Shown in pieces: positions 9,592 through 24,306 of a stretch of DNA of 64,000 nucleotides. The position numbers and the translations under genes are program-made. The notes under the pieces are model-generated. The model was not told the origin of the DNA and did no database searches. It saw only the letters and a program-made list of their open reading frames with translations. Origin of the DNA: Hyphomicrobiales bacterium (GTDB lineage Bacteria; Pseudomonadota; Alphaproteobacteria; Rhizobiales; TMED25). Positions within the stretch are counted from its first letter, which is position 1; each line of letters begins with the position of its first letter. The stretch lies in contig JAQWOP010000015.1 of the NCBI GenBank assembly GCA_029245795.1, positions 1 through 64,000 of the forward strand, written 5' to 3'.

Positions 9592-10382
9592 ATTGCAACT
9601 TTTGCTTTAATATGCGGATGCGCTAAATAATCTTTAATATTTATATCATCATATGTAAAATCAAAAAGACTCGTTATATTTTTATTTAATTCAAGAGACG
9701 GCAGTTTATACGGCTTTCTTTCTAGCTGAATCCTTACCTGTTCTGTATGATTTAAGTAAATATGGGCGTCACCAAAAGTTATAATAAAATCACCTACTTC
9801 ATAGTTCATAACATGTGCAATCATAGAAGTAAGAAGAGCATAAGAGGCAATATTAAATGGCACACCCAAAAAAACATCTGCTGATCTTTGGTATAAGTGA
9901 CAGCTTAACTTATTTTCTGATATATAAAATTGGAAAAGACAGTGGCACGGAGGTAAAGCCATATTTTCAACATCACTAACATTCCATGCGGATATAATAT
10001 GACGTCTCGATTCTGGATTACTTCTTAAGTTAGTTAGGAGATTTGCAATTTGATCTATAGCTTTATTATCAGGTCCTGACCATGAACGCCATTGTTTCCC
10101 ATAAACTGGACCTAAATTACCTTTATCATCTGCCCACCCATTCCATATAGACACTCCATTTTCATTGAGATACTTAATATTTGTATCCCCCGATAGAAAC
10201 CATAATAATTCATGAATAATTGACTTTAAATGAAGTTTTTTTGTAGTTACTAATGGAAAACCATTCTGCAAATCAAATCTCATTTGATAACCAAATATAG
10301 ACAAAGTCCCTGTCCCTGTTCTGTCATCTTTTTTTATACCATTATTAATTATATGGTCTAATAAATCTAAATATTCTTTCAT
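9588..10382 (-). CDS. thyA: Thymidylate synthase
   Basis: 264 residues, the same length as the E. coli enzyme. Recognised by [16 protein letters not shown] near the N-terminus, the catalytic cysteine in [10 protein letters not shown] (about residue 146), the phosphate-binding [13 protein letters not shown], and [10 protein letters not shown]. It methylates dUMP to dTMP using methylenetetrahydrofolate. It is first in the thyA-folA unit and lies head-to-head with the tmRNA gene, with about 90 nt between them for divergent promoters. Confidence 0.97.
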   Translation of the reverse strand: MKEYLDLLDHIINNGIKKDDRTGTGTLSIFGYQMRFDLQNGFPLVTTKKLHLKSIIHELLWFLSGDTNIKYLNENGVSIWNGWADDKGNLGPVYGKQWRSWSGPDNKAIDQIANLLTNLRSNPESRRHIISAWNVSDVENMALPPCHCLFQFYISENKLSCHLYQRSADVFLGVPFNIASYALLTSMIAHVMNYEVGDFIITFGDAHIYLNHTEQVRIQLERKPYKLPSLELNKNITSLFDFTYDDINIKDYLAHPHIKAKVAI

Positions 10383-10474
10383 TTATAAATTATGCCTGAT
10401 TTATTCATTATTGCGAAGTATGAAATAAATTTATAATCCACTTTCTTTGTTTTTATTTTAATATTAAGATAAAA

Positions 10475-10772
10475 GGGCTGTTTCAGCTATGGTAATAAAT
10501 AGGCGTCATAATAAACTTATCGGACCCGGGGGCAGTACCCGGCGCCTCCACCAATAAATTTTATGGGGGCGAAATAGGATCGACGAGAGTGTAAAAGACC
10601 TCCTTTTACTCGGTATAGTACCACCGTTATCGGGCTAATTTTATAGTTGCAAACGACAACTATGCTCCGGTCGCAGTAGCTGCATAGCAGCTTGAGCACC
10701 GAAACTTAAGTCCTTGACTCTAGCAAGCCAAGGCGGGGTTTGGGGGCACCTGGCAACAGAACGCCCCTGTGA
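10475..10772 (+). ncRNA. ssrA: Transfer-messenger RNA, circularly permuted two-piece form
   Basis: The acceptor piece comes first: a T arm CCGGG-GGCAGTA-CCCGG (10526-10542), then CGCCTCC-A-CCA ending at 10553. An 11-nt linker follows, then the coding piece starting GGGGGCG at 10565, which pairs fully (one G-U) with CGCCTCC to form the acceptor stem. This order is the hallmark of alphaproteobacterial permuted tmRNA, whose precursor is cut into two RNAs. The coding piece carries a tag frame (10649-10687) and ends in a nested hairpin GGGGCACCTGGCAACAGAACGCCCC. The outer ends are estimates; the acceptor-stem and CCA positions are read directly. Confidence 0.93.
10649..10687 (+). other. tmRNA proteolysis-tag reading frame
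   Basis: Starting from the resume codon GCA at 10649 the frame reads ANDNYAPVAVAA and then TAG; with the alanine carried by tmRNA the tag would be AANDNYAPVAVAA. The Caulobacter tag is AANDNFAEEFAVAA, so the N-terminal adaptor-binding AANDN and the C-terminal ClpX-binding AVAA are kept. The middle differs and is one residue shorter. The resume codon is inferred from this similarity. Confidence 0.9.
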
Positions 10773-10836
10773 AAATACTTAAATTTTTTAACCTACGAAT
10801 AAATGGTATTTAATAAACTTAACTGAAAGGAAAATT

Positions 10837-11043
10837 ATGAAAAATATTATAATTGTATTAACATTAATACTACTTACGAGTTCAGTATATGCTGGTTCAT
10901 GCCCAATGATGGCTATGGAATTAGATGGTAAAATTGAAGAAGCCCAAAAAATGCGAGATGCTGGTATGAAAGCTCACGAAGCTGGAGACCATGCAAAGTC
11001 TGAAGAATTATTAAATAAAGCTATGGAGCTTTTTAAGAATTAA
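10837..11043 (+). CDS. Small exported protein, function unknown
   Basis: 68 residues with a clear signal peptide (MKNIIIVLTLILLTSSVYAG, cleavage after VYA) and an AAAGGA ribosome-binding site just before the ATG. The mature part is about 49 residues. It opens SCPMMAMELDGKIEEA and continues as one amphipathic helix rich in Glu, Lys and Ala (DAGMKAHEAGDHAKSEELLNKAMELF), resembling a single TPR-like helical hairpin. The lone Cys-Pro-Met-Met with neighbouring His and Met residues could bind metal, but that is a guess. It sits between ssrA and its own rho-independent terminator, so it is probably monocistronic or read through from the ssrA promoter. Confidence 0.75.
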   Translation: MKNIIIVLTLILLTSSVYAGSCPMMAMELDGKIEEAQKMRDAGMKAHEAGDHAKSEELLNKAMELFKN

Positions 11044-11056
11044 CAATAATATTATA

Positions 11057-11086
11057 GGGGCAACTGTTAACAGAATGCCCCTTTTT
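11057..11086 (+). terminator. Rho-independent terminator after the small exported protein
   Basis: GGGGCA and TGCCCC form the outer stem, and CTGTTAACAG pairs with itself inside. Five T residues follow directly. It stands 13 nt after the stop codon of the 68-residue gene. The 25-nt hairpin matches the hairpin at the end of ssrA at 21 positions. Confidence 0.85.
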
Positions 11087-11253
11087 AATCAAAATTATTG
11101 TTAATTTTATTTCTGAAAACTATTTTGCGAAAAAATGATATATAATTTGTAATATTTGTGAATATATTTTCTTTTAAAAGTATATTATTTTAATTTTAAT
11201 ATTTTTGTTTATTATTATAAGTACTAAAAAATTTTTTTATATATATACAAAAA

Positions 11254-11763
11254 ATGACAAAAGATCTTATTGGATATAATGATATAATAAATAGATCAAA
11301 GTTCTTTATAATTGAAGATGCCTTATCTTTTGTAAAGAAAAACGATGGCTTTCCAGGAGATCATCATTTCTACATTACCTTCGAAACAAACTTTAATGGC
11401 GTAGAAGTGTCAGAAAATCTTCATAAAGAATTTCCAAATGAAATGACAATAGTCCTTCAACACCAATTTAGTGAGCTTGATGTTAAAACCAATTACTTTA
11501 CAGTAACATTACATTTTGCAAATATTCCTGAAAAGATAGTTGTTCCATACAAAGCTATAAAAAGATTTTATGACCCAGCAGTGAATTTTGTAATTGATCT
11601 AAATATCCAGAATGAAGAAATGCCCTTATCTTCAGAAAAGCATAATTTAGAGGAATTAAAAACAAATGAAGAATTAAATAAGCCAAGAAACGTAGATAAA
11701 AATATCTCCAATAATGGCCAAGTTATATCACTTAATAGATTCAAGAAAGATTTAAAAAAATGA
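11254..11763 (+). CDS. sspB: SspB-family ClpXP adaptor (alphaproteobacterial type)
   Basis: 169 residues. It matches the alphaproteobacterial SspB family: start MTKDLIGYNDIINRS, the core GFPGDHHFYITFETNF, then LPNEMTI-like FPNEMTIVLQHQF. The peptide-binding barrel continues through YFTVTLHFANIPEKIVVPYKAIKRFYDPAVNF. A variable linker and a short basic tail (VISLNRFKKDLKK) would contact ClpX. SspB tethers ssrA-tagged proteins to ClpXP for degradation, so its place 500 nt from ssrA makes functional sense. It is followed after 7 nt by fumC, a usual alphaproteobacterial pairing. The upstream 167 nt are AT-rich with no other gene. Confidence 0.88.
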   Translation: MTKDLIGYNDIINRSKFFIIEDALSFVKKNDGFPGDHHFYITFETNFNGVEVSENLHKEFPNEMTIVLQHQFSELDVKTNYFTVTLHFANIPEKIVVPYKAIKRFYDPAVNFVIDLNIQNEEMPLSSEKHNLEELKTNEELNKPRNVDKNISNNGQVISLNRFKKDLKK

Positions 11764-11770
11764 GGAATAG

Positions 11771-13150
11771 ATGAAAAAAAGAATTGAAACTGATACTTTT
11801 GGCGAAATAGAAGTTGATGCCGAAAAATATTGGGGCGCCCAATCTCAAAGATCTATAAAAAATTTCAAAATTGGATGGGAAAAACAACCTCAATCTATAA
11901 TTAAATCTCTTGGGATCATTAAAGCTGCTGCAGCTCAAGTGAACATGAATTACGGTAATTTAGATAAAGATATAGGTAATTCTATAATCCAAGCTGCACA
12001 AGAAGTTATAGATGGCAAACTTAATGATCATTTTCCTCTTGTCGTATGGCAAACCGGATCGGGCACCCAATCGAATATGAATGCTAATGAAGTTATATCC
12101 AATAGGGCTATCGAAATAATGGGTGGTAATATGGGATCAAAAGATCCTGTTCATCCAAATGATCATTGTAATATGTCTCAGTCTTCAAACGACACCTATC
12201 CCACTGCAATGTATATTGCAAGTTCATCCGAAATAATTGACCATCTTGTTCCCGCCTTACGATCAATTGCAAATAAATTAGATCAAAAATCAGAAAAATG
12301 GGAAAGTATTATAAAAATAGGTAGGACACACACACAAGATGCAACCCCATTAACACTTGGACAAGAATTTTCTGGTTATGCAAAACAAATAAAAAATGGA
12401 ATTGATAGAATTATGCTTACATTACCAGGGATTATGGAACTAGCTCAGGGTGGAACTGCTGTTGGAACTGGACTAAATTCTCCTAAGGACTTTGGAGAGA
12501 AAATAGCAAAAGAAATTTCAAGAATTACTCATAAGAAATTTACCTCAGCAGAAAATAAATTTGAAGCATTATCTGCCCATGATGCAATGGTAATGTGCCA
12601 TGGTGCAATAAATACAGTAGCTGTCTCTTTATTTAAAATTGCTAATGATATAAGATTTTTGGGAAGTGGTCCAAGAGCTGGTCTTGGAGAATTATCTTTG
12701 CCTGAAAATGAGCCAGGTTCTTCAATAATGCCAGGTAAAGTTAATCCAACTCAATGTGAATCATTGACACAAGTATGTATTCACATTTTTGGTAATAATA
12801 CAGCAATTTCTATGGCAGGAAGCCAAGGCCATTTCCAATTAAATGTGTTCAATCCAATGATGGCGTATAATTTTCTTCAATCGGTCCAACTTATGTCTGA
12901 TGCAGTAATATCCTTTGGTAATAACTGTTTAGATGGCCTAGAACCAAGAATAGAAAATATAAAAGCAAATGTTGATAGATCTCTCATGTTAGTTACTGCC
13001 TTAGCGCCAAAAATTGGTTATGATAAAGCAGCAAAACTTGCCAAAAAAGCTCACTTAAATAATACGAGTTTAAAAGAAGAAGCTCTGAAATCAGGTTATA
13101 TTAATGAAAAGGAATTTGATCTCTTAGTGGATCCAAGTAAAATGATATGA
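11771..13150 (+). CDS. fumC: Class II fumarate hydratase
   Basis: 459 residues, typical of FumC. It shows [16 protein letters not shown] (substrate site), [20 protein letters not shown] and the fumarase/aspartase signature [15 protein letters not shown] at about residue 318. It hydrates fumarate to malate in the TCA cycle and needs no iron-sulfur cluster. It starts 7 nt after sspB behind a GAGGAA ribosome-binding site, and the ribbon-helix-helix gene follows 4 nt later, so sspB-fumC-RHH form one unit. Confidence 0.97.
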   Translation: MKKRIETDTFGEIEVDAEKYWGAQSQRSIKNFKIGWEKQPQSIIKSLGIIKAAAAQVNMNYGNLDKDIGNSIIQAAQEVIDGKLNDHFPLVVWQTGSGTQSNMNANEVISNRAIEIMGGNMGSKDPVHPNDHCNMSQSSNDTYPTAMYIASSSEIIDHLVPALRSIANKLDQKSEKWESIIKIGRTHTQDATPLTLGQEFSGYAKQIKNGIDRIMLTLPGIMELAQGGTAVGTGLNSPKDFGEKIAKEISRITHKKFTSAENKFEALSAHDAMVMCHGAINTVAVSLFKIANDIRFLGSGPRAGLGELSLPENEPGSSIMPGKVNPTQCESLTQVCIHIFGNNTAISMAGSQGHFQLNVFNPMMAYNFLQSVQLMSDAVISFGNNCLDGLEPRIENIKANVDRSLMLVTALAPKIGYDKAAKLAKKAHLNNTSLKEEALKSGYINEKEFDLLVDPSKMI

Positions 13151-13154
13151 ATAG

Positions 13155-13376
13155 ATGGAAAAACGTTCAATAACTATTGCAAAGCATAAAACTAGTATTT
13201 CACTTGAGAGGGAATATTGGGATATGATAGACCATATATCTTTAGAAAAGAAAGTTTCTCTTTCAGGTATGATTGAACTTATAGATAGACAAAAAACGGG
13301 CACGAACCTTGCATCAGAAATTAGAATATACGTTTTAAATTATTTGTTAGAGCTATCAAAGAAATCGCTAGTTTAA
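13155..13376 (+). CDS. Ribbon-helix-helix domain protein
   Basis: 73 residues. The N-terminal RSITIAKHKTSISLEREYWDMIDHIS has the alternating strand followed by a helix expected of a ribbon-helix-helix fold. The rest, KVSLSGMIELIDRQ and RIYVLNYLLEL, fits the RHH_4 family that often lies beside fumC and sspB in alphaproteobacteria. Such proteins are presumed DNA-binding, but no target is known for this one. It begins 4 nt after fumC and surely shares its mRNA. Confidence 0.8.
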   Translation: MEKRSITIAKHKTSISLEREYWDMIDHISLEKKVSLSGMIELIDRQKTGTNLASEIRIYVLNYLLELSKKSLV

Positions 13377-13435
13377 AAGATCCTTTATAAGGATTATTCT
13401 ATTGCATGAATCAATCATATAAATATTATTAATTT

Positions 13436-15652
13436 ATGAATGCTGATTATTTAATTGATCTTAACGAAGCTCAAAAAGCTGCTGTGCTCCAAACCGATGG
13501 TCCTCTCCTAATATTGGCAGGAGCAGGCACTGGAAAAACAAAAGTCTTAACCTCTCGACTTGCGCATATTATATATACAAAAAAATCATTCCCTTCCAAT
13601 ATTTTAGCGGTAACTTTTACCAATAAAGCTGCGAAAGAAATGCAAATTAGAATAGGGAAAATTATAGGAAATGCTATCGAGGGGATGAACTGGTTAGGAA
13701 CATTCCATTCTATTGGAGCAAAACTGCTCAGGGCACATGCAGAACAAGTAAACTTGAAAAGTGATTTTACAATACTTGATACAGATGATCAATTAAAAGT
13801 AATTAAAGAAGTTATTAAGGCCGCTGGAATTGATGACAAACATTTTCCTCCAAGATTCTTTTTATCCTTTATTGAAGGCTGGAAGAATAAAGGATTAACT
13901 CCTGAAAAAATATTAAATCATCCAATTGATGCAATTGGTCATGAAAAAAGTGTTACAATCTATAAAAATTATCAACAACGTTTAACCAAATTAAATTGTG
14001 TTGATTTTGGTGATTTACTTCTACTTCCTCTAAAAATATTACAAAATAATGTTGATCTATTAAATAGATACCAGTCTTTATTTTCCTATATTTTAGTTGA
14101 TGAATACCAGGATACAAATACCGTTCAATATCTATTGTTAAGACTTTTATCTCAAAGAAATAGAAATATTGCCTGTGTTGGAGATGATGATCAATCTATC
14201 TATGGTTGGAGAGGAGCTGATGTTAATAATATTCTAAATTTTGAGAAAGATTTTGAAGGAGCAAAAATAATACGACTAGAAACAAATTATAGATCTACAA
14301 AGAATATACTTGGCGCGGCTAGAAGTTTGATATCTTTTAACAAAGATCGACTTGGAAAAGATTTATCTGCTCATTCTATTGATAGCGGAAACAAAGTTAA
14401 AATTCGAAGCCTTTGGAGTGCAGAAGATGAAGCCAGATATATATCTGATGAAATAGCTTCACTAAAGATTAATAAAATAAATTTAAATGAAATCGCAATA
14501 TTAGTTAGAGCCAGCTTTCAAATGCGAGAATTTGAAGATAGATTTATTATTAATAATATTCCGTATAGAGTAATTGGCGGACCCAGATTCTATGAAAGAC
14601 AAGAAATTAGAGATGTTATTGCCTACCTTCAGTTAGTGATAAATCCTGATAATGATTTAAAATTTGAGCGTATAATAAATACACCCAGAAGAGGTATAGG
14701 AGAAACTACGTTACGTCTTTTAATTGAAACTTCAAGAACACTTGGCTTATCTTTATATCAAGTATCAAAAAAATTAGTCCAAACAGATGAAATAAAACCA
14801 AATACAAGAGTTCAGCTATCAAAACTAATCACAATGATAGATGGTTGGATAGAAAAAAATGGTAATATGGACCATGTTAATCTTACTCAAATTATATTAG
14901 AAGAATCAGGCTACATTGCGATGTGGGAAAATGATAAATCACCAACATCAGAGACTAGAATAGAAAATATAAAAGAACTAATTGGACAGATATCTGAATT
15001 CAATTCTCTAAATGAATTTTTAGAGCATATATCACTTGTACTTGAAATAGAAAATGATGAAACAATAGACAAAGTTAATATAATGACACTGCATTCTGCA
15101 AAGGGACTTGAATTTGATGTAGTTTTTATCCCAGGACTAGAAGAGGGTGTATTTCCAAATCAAAGAGCTCTTGATGAAAAAGGAAATATTGGATTAGAGG
15201 AAGAAAGAAGACTTGCTCATGTTGGCTTAACAAGAGCAAAAAATAATTTACAATTATTACATGCTCAAAATAGAAGAATTTATGGAAGCTGGACCCAATC
15301 AATCCCATCTAGATTCTTAGACGAAATATCAAAAGAATTTGTTGAGCAGGATATTGTCTATACTAATAACAATATCAATAACTCTTTTAATGATAGCTAT
15401 AACAGACCTAACTTAAAGAAATTGACTGCACTTCAACGTTTGCAGGCTGCAGGTCATATCATAGATGGTGATTATGAAGAAATAACATCAGATGAATTTG
15501 AGATCATTGAACAAAATCAAAGAGTGTTTCACACAAAATTTGGTTATGGTTTTGTGGTAAGTAATGACCATGATAGAGTTGAAGTTGATTTTGAGAAAGC
15601 TGGTAAAAAAATCGTGCTATCGTCATATCTCGAATTGGTAAAGAATGGCTGA
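13436..15652 (+). CDS. uvrD: UvrD/PcrA-type ATP-dependent DNA helicase
   Basis: 738 residues, normal for UvrD/PcrA. Superfamily 1A motifs appear in order: Q motif LNEAQKAAV, Walker A GAGTGKTKVLTSRL, motif II LVDEYQDTN, motif III GDDDQSIYGWRGAD, motif IV NYRST, motif V TLHSAKGLEFDVVFIPGLEEG and motif VI EERRLAHVGLTRAK. The C-terminal 70 residues form the tudor-like domain (VFHTKFGYGFVV...VDFEKAGKK) that in UvrD/PcrA contacts RNA polymerase. It unwinds DNA in nucleotide-excision and mismatch repair. The ATG lies 59 nt after the ribbon-helix-helix gene, with prmA overlapping its end by 8 nt. Confidence 0.94.
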   Translation: MNADYLIDLNEAQKAAVLQTDGPLLILAGAGTGKTKVLTSRLAHIIYTKKSFPSNILAVTFTNKAAKEMQIRIGKIIGNAIEGMNWLGTFHSIGAKLLRAHAEQVNLKSDFTILDTDDQLKVIKEVIKAAGIDDKHFPPRFFLSFIEGWKNKGLTPEKILNHPIDAIGHEKSVTIYKNYQQRLTKLNCVDFGDLLLLPLKILQNNVDLLNRYQSLFSYILVDEYQDTNTVQYLLLRLLSQRNRNIACVGDDDQSIYGWRGADVNNILNFEKDFEGAKIIRLETNYRSTKNILGAARSLISFNKDRLGKDLSAHSIDSGNKVKIRSLWSAEDEARYISDEIASLKINKINLNEIAILVRASFQMREFEDRFIINNIPYRVIGGPRFYERQEIRDVIAYLQLVINPDNDLKFERIINTPRRGIGETTLRLLIETSRTLGLSLYQVSKKLVQTDEIKPNTRVQLSKLITMIDGWIEKNGNMDHVNLTQIILEESGYIAMWENDKSPTSETRIENIKELIGQISEFNSLNEFLEHISLVLEIENDETIDKVNIMTLHSAKGLEFDVVFIPGLEEGVFPNQRALDEKGNIGLEEERRLAHVGLTRAKNNLQLLHAQNRRIYGSWTQSIPSRFLDEISKEFVEQDIVYTNNNINNSFNDSYNRPNLKKLTALQRLQAAGHIIDGDYEEITSDEFEIIEQNQRVFHTKFGYGFVVSNDHDRVEVDFEKAGKKIVLSSYLELVKNG

Positions 15653-16499
15653 TATCATTGAGGCAATTATTCAATCAGATATGGATATTAATGATATTGA
15701 CGAATACCTTCTTGATCATAAAATTGCATCTATTTCTCTATTTCAGATAGACGAAACTCCATATATTAGCCTGTTATTTTTGAATACAAAAAGTAATCTT
15801 ATAAAAGATATTATAATAGAAATTTTTGGTTCTGATGTGACATATACAAATAAAAATTTAAAATCTAAAAATTGGGTATTAGAAAGTCAGAAAAATTTAT
15901 CTCCTATTTCTATTAATGGTTTGATTATTCATAATGATAGCTATCCAAAAAATAAATATAAGAAAATTGATATCACAATAAATGAAAGTATAGCATTTGG
16001 AACTGGCCACCATGAAACCACAAGCGGTTGTGCCAAAGGGATGTTATACCTTCATAAATACAAGAATATAAAACATATACTGGATATTGGAACAGGGACC
16101 GGTCTTTTAGCAATTATAGCAGTAAAACTTTGGAAAACAAATGTACTAGCAATAGATAATGACCCTAACGCTATTGCAGTAACAAATTTAAATTCCAGAT
16201 TAAATCAAGTATCAAAATACATTAATGCAAAAGTCTGTGATATTTTGAATACATCAAATAAAATAACCCTTAGAAAGAAATATGATTTAGTTCTAATAAA
16301 CATTTATTCAAATGTAATAAATCAAATTAGGTTTGACATTTGTAAAAGCGTAAAAAGAGATGGTTTTATAATTCTATCAGGTTTCAATATTTTTCAACAA
16401 AGGAGTATAATCAGTAATTACCGTTACTTAGGATTTGTTCCTGTAAAAAAATTGGTAGAAAACAATTGGGTAACGTTGGTGCTAAAGCGCACCAAATAG
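15645..16499 (+). CDS. prmA: Ribosomal protein L11 methyltransferase
   Basis: 284 residues. A weakly conserved N-terminal substrate-recognition domain is followed by the class I SAM-binding fold with motif I ILDIGTGTGLLAIIAVK (about residue 146). The PrmA-specific block before it reads AFGTGHHETTSGCAKGM, a strong identifier of this family. It trimethylates ribosomal protein L11 in family members. It overlaps the helicase gene by 8 nt and ends exactly where the DUF1127 gene on the other strand ends. Confidence 0.9.
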   Translation: MADIIEAIIQSDMDINDIDEYLLDHKIASISLFQIDETPYISLLFLNTKSNLIKDIIIEIFGSDVTYTNKNLKSKNWVLESQKNLSPISINGLIIHNDSYPKNKYKKIDITINESIAFGTGHHETTSGCAKGMLYLHKYKNIKHILDIGTGTGLLAIIAVKLWKTNVLAIDNDPNAIAVTNLNSRLNQVSKYINAKVCDILNTSNKITLRKKYDLVLINIYSNVINQIRFDICKSVKRDGFIILSGFNIFQQRSIISNYRYLGFVPVKKLVENNWVTLVLKRTK

Positions 16500-16658
16500 T
16501 TACTTCCATATAACGTGGTGAATTGTAGCTCTTGAAACACCAATATCTTGTAATATTTTATCAGATAGATGGCTTAATTCTGCCTCTTTACATACATTGT
16601 TTCTATAATGAGAATATCTTGATGCTATATTTTTTGCATAATTATATACAAAGTTCAT
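16500..16658 (-). CDS. DUF1127 (YjiS-like) small protein
   Basis: Missed by the ORF track. The minus strand from the ATG at 16658 encodes 52 residues: a basic, aromatic N-terminus (MNFVYNYAKNIASRYSHYRN), then the DUF1127 core LSHLSDKILQDIGVSRATIHH. The pattern L-x-x-L-x-D-x-x-L-x-D-I-G-x-S-R is diagnostic. A good AAAGGA ribosome-binding site precedes the start. In some alphaproteobacteria such proteins help RNA turnover and phosphate or carbon metabolism; the role here is unknown. It is tail-to-tail with prmA with no gap, and its 190-nt upstream region is shared with pepP. Confidence 0.85.
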   Translation of the reverse strand: MNFVYNYAKNIASRYSHYRNNVCKEAELSHLSDKILQDIGVSRATIHHVIWK

Positions 16659-16848
16659 TTTTTTCCTTTCAGTTATTATGTTATGTTAAAAACATGTTAT
16701 TTAAAAAATAGTATGTATTAGATATATGAAAGAATAGCTTCATTTAAAAGTATAAAAAATGTATGTTAGACATGCAAAATATGCATATCTAAATTTGATA
16801 TCCTTGCATAAGTAAATATCTAGAGAATTTAAAATTATTTGTATTCAT

Positions 16849-22446
<5,598 letters not shown>

Positions 22447-22454
22447 ACCTTACC

Positions 22455-23255
22455 CTAACGGATGGATTCCCAAGCCTTACTAATCCAAGAATCAGAATTT
22501 TCTTGAGGCTTAATCCCTCCCTTTTCAAGTTGATTATAAGTATATTCATACCAACGACTATTTGGGTAATTATATCCTAATATAGCGGCCGCTGTTTGAG
22601 CTTCTGAATAAATTCCCATAGACATATAAGCCTCTGAATATCTGGCTAGCGCTTCTTCAATGTGTGAGGTTGTTTGATAGTCTGATATAACAGTCTTAAA
22701 TCTATTTATAGCAGCTGAAAAATAATTCTTTTTTAAATAAAACCTACCGACTTCCATTTCCTCACCAGCTATATGATCTATAGCAAGATCCTTCTTTAAT
22801 CTTGCATCTGCTGCATAATCAGATTCTGGATACTTTTCCAAAATAAGGTTAAATTGATTCAGTGCTTTTTTAGCATTCAATTGATCTCTACCTAATTTTG
22901 CAATTTGAAGGTAATAAGAAACACCAATAATATAATTTGCATATATAATATCCTCACCATAGGGGTATAACTGGATATATCTTGTATATTGATTAATAGC
23001 TTCATTAAATTTTCTACCTTCATATAATGAATATCCTGCCATAATTATAGCTTTTTGAGACCACTTAGAATAGGGGTATTCTTTTTCTACATTTAAAAAT
23101 TCAGCTGCGGCCATTTCATACTTTTCGTTTTCGAGCAGATCTATTGCTGAATTATATATATTATCAATTTCTCTTGGGTTATAGAAATCTATAGGAGTTT
23201 CTGTTGCACAGGCAACTAGAAAAAAACTGATTAGTAAGATTATGGGACGAGTCAT
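22455..23255 (-). CDS. bamD: Outer-membrane protein assembly factor BamD (lipoprotein)
   Basis: 266 residues. An N-terminal lipoprotein signal ends in the lipobox LVAC (Cys16). The mature protein consists of five TPR-like repeats, including the typical LENEKYEMAAAEFLNVEKEYPYS and EGRKFNEAINQYTRYIQLYP. BamD (formerly ComL/YfiO) is an essential periplasmic-face partner of BamA in beta-barrel insertion. It is separated by 49 nt from lpxC and 8 nt from recN on the same strand. This links the dcw cluster to envelope assembly. Confidence 0.93.
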   Translation of the reverse strand: MTRPIILLISFFLVACATETPIDFYNPREIDNIYNSAIDLLENEKYEMAAAEFLNVEKEYPYSKWSQKAIIMAGYSLYEGRKFNEAINQYTRYIQLYPYGEDIIYANYIIGVSYYLQIAKLGRDQLNAKKALNQFNLILEKYPESDYAADARLKKDLAIDHIAGEEMEVGRFYLKKNYFSAAINRFKTVISDYQTTSHIEEALARYSEAYMSMGIYSEAQTAAAILGYNYPNSRWYEYTYNQLEKGGIKPQENSDSWISKAWESIR

Positions 23256-23304
23256 TCAGATAACAGAATTTAATATATCAATAAAGATATATTATAATCC
23301 AAGT

Positions 23305-24234
23305 TTATAGATTAACAAGCTTCTGTTGAATGTTTTCCTTTGTATTTGAAGTATTCTTATCATCATCGTCTAACTCAGTTAATTCCCAACAGTCTATATT
23401 CTCAAATAATTTTTGTAGAGCCAGGAAATTTAAATGATGCCCTCCATATACAGAAGTATATTTTCCAATAATATCAAAATTTGCTAATTTCAAATCACCA
23501 CAAATATCTAGTATTTTGTGTCTAACAAATTCATCATTATATTGAAGACCATCTCCATTCATAATATGTTTTTCAGTTAAAACTATTGTATTTGATAAAT
23601 TAACACCAAGACCATAACCCATTGATTTAAGTTTCTCTGCATGCTCCAAAAAACCAAAAGTTCTGGAGGATGCAATTTGGGATTGAAAAACATCATGATC
23701 CATTAGAGTTTCCATTCTTTGAACTCCAATACATTCATGACTAAAATCAATCTGAGCATCTATAAATAAGCTATCATGTGGCATAAAACTTGCATAAGAA
23801 CTATTGTTTGAAACTCTTATTGGTTTTGTTATATTTATAAACTTTTTTGTTTTATTTTGCTCTATAGTTCCCGTATCTTTTAATCCATCTAAAAATATTT
23901 TACTACTTCCATCTAAAATGGGAACTTCAGGTCCATCAATTAATATTTCAGCATTATCAATATTAAGACCAAATAGTGCCGCAAGCAAATGTTCAACTGT
24001 GAGTATTGATATTTGCTCATCATTGCTTAATTCAGTACAATAATATGTGGAACTTACATTAGCATGTAATGCTTTAATTGCTTTATTACTATTTGATTTT
24101 AGATCAGTCCTCCTGAAATAAATACCGCTATCAGCAGGAGAGGGGCAAATTATTACACTTGATACTTGACCAGAATGAATACCTTTCCCAATAAACTTTA
24201 CTTTATTTTTGATTGTTTTTTGTTTACTAGGCAT
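23305..24234 (-). CDS. lpxC: UDP-3-O-acyl-N-acetylglucosamine deacetylase
   Basis: 309 residues, normal for LpxC, the committed step of lipid A synthesis. Motifs: KFIGKGIHSGQVS at the start, zinc-binding His in TVEHLLAALFGL and DGPEVPILDGSS, then HKILDICGDLKLAN and GHHLNFLALQ. An acidic tail (ELDDDDKNTSNTKE) follows the catalytic fold; it might be involved in turnover, as C-terminal tails are in some LpxC proteins, but this is speculation. It follows ftsZ after 72 nt, the classic ftsZ-lpxC order, and shows that the organism makes lipid A. Confidence 0.96.
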   Translation of the reverse strand: MPSKQKTIKNKVKFIGKGIHSGQVSSVIICPSPADSGIYFRRTDLKSNSNKAIKALHANVSSTYYCTELSNDEQISILTVEHLLAALFGLNIDNAEILIDGPEVPILDGSSKIFLDGLKDTGTIEQNKTKKFINITKPIRVSNNSSYASFMPHDSLFIDAQIDFSHECIGVQRMETLMDHDVFQSQIASSRTFGFLEHAEKLKSMGYGLGVNLSNTIVLTEKHIMNGDGLQYNDEFVRHKILDICGDLKLANFDIIGKYTSVYGGHHLNFLALQKLFENIDCWELTELDDDDKNTSNTKENIQQKLVNL

Positions 24235-24306
24235 AATAAAAAATTACTAACATATATATATAAGAAATTCTATATAATAACTGAACACTATATATTTATT
24301 AAGACT

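Noticed and set aside
10517-10699. 60-residue minus-strand ORF in the ssrA region
   Set aside because: It is a chance frame across the structured tmRNA gene, which explains the sequence fully.
13378-13395. Small hairpin ATCCTT-TAT-AAGGAT after the ribbon-helix-helix gene
   Set aside because: The stem is short and AT-rich and lacks a clean T tract, so calling it a terminator would be guesswork.
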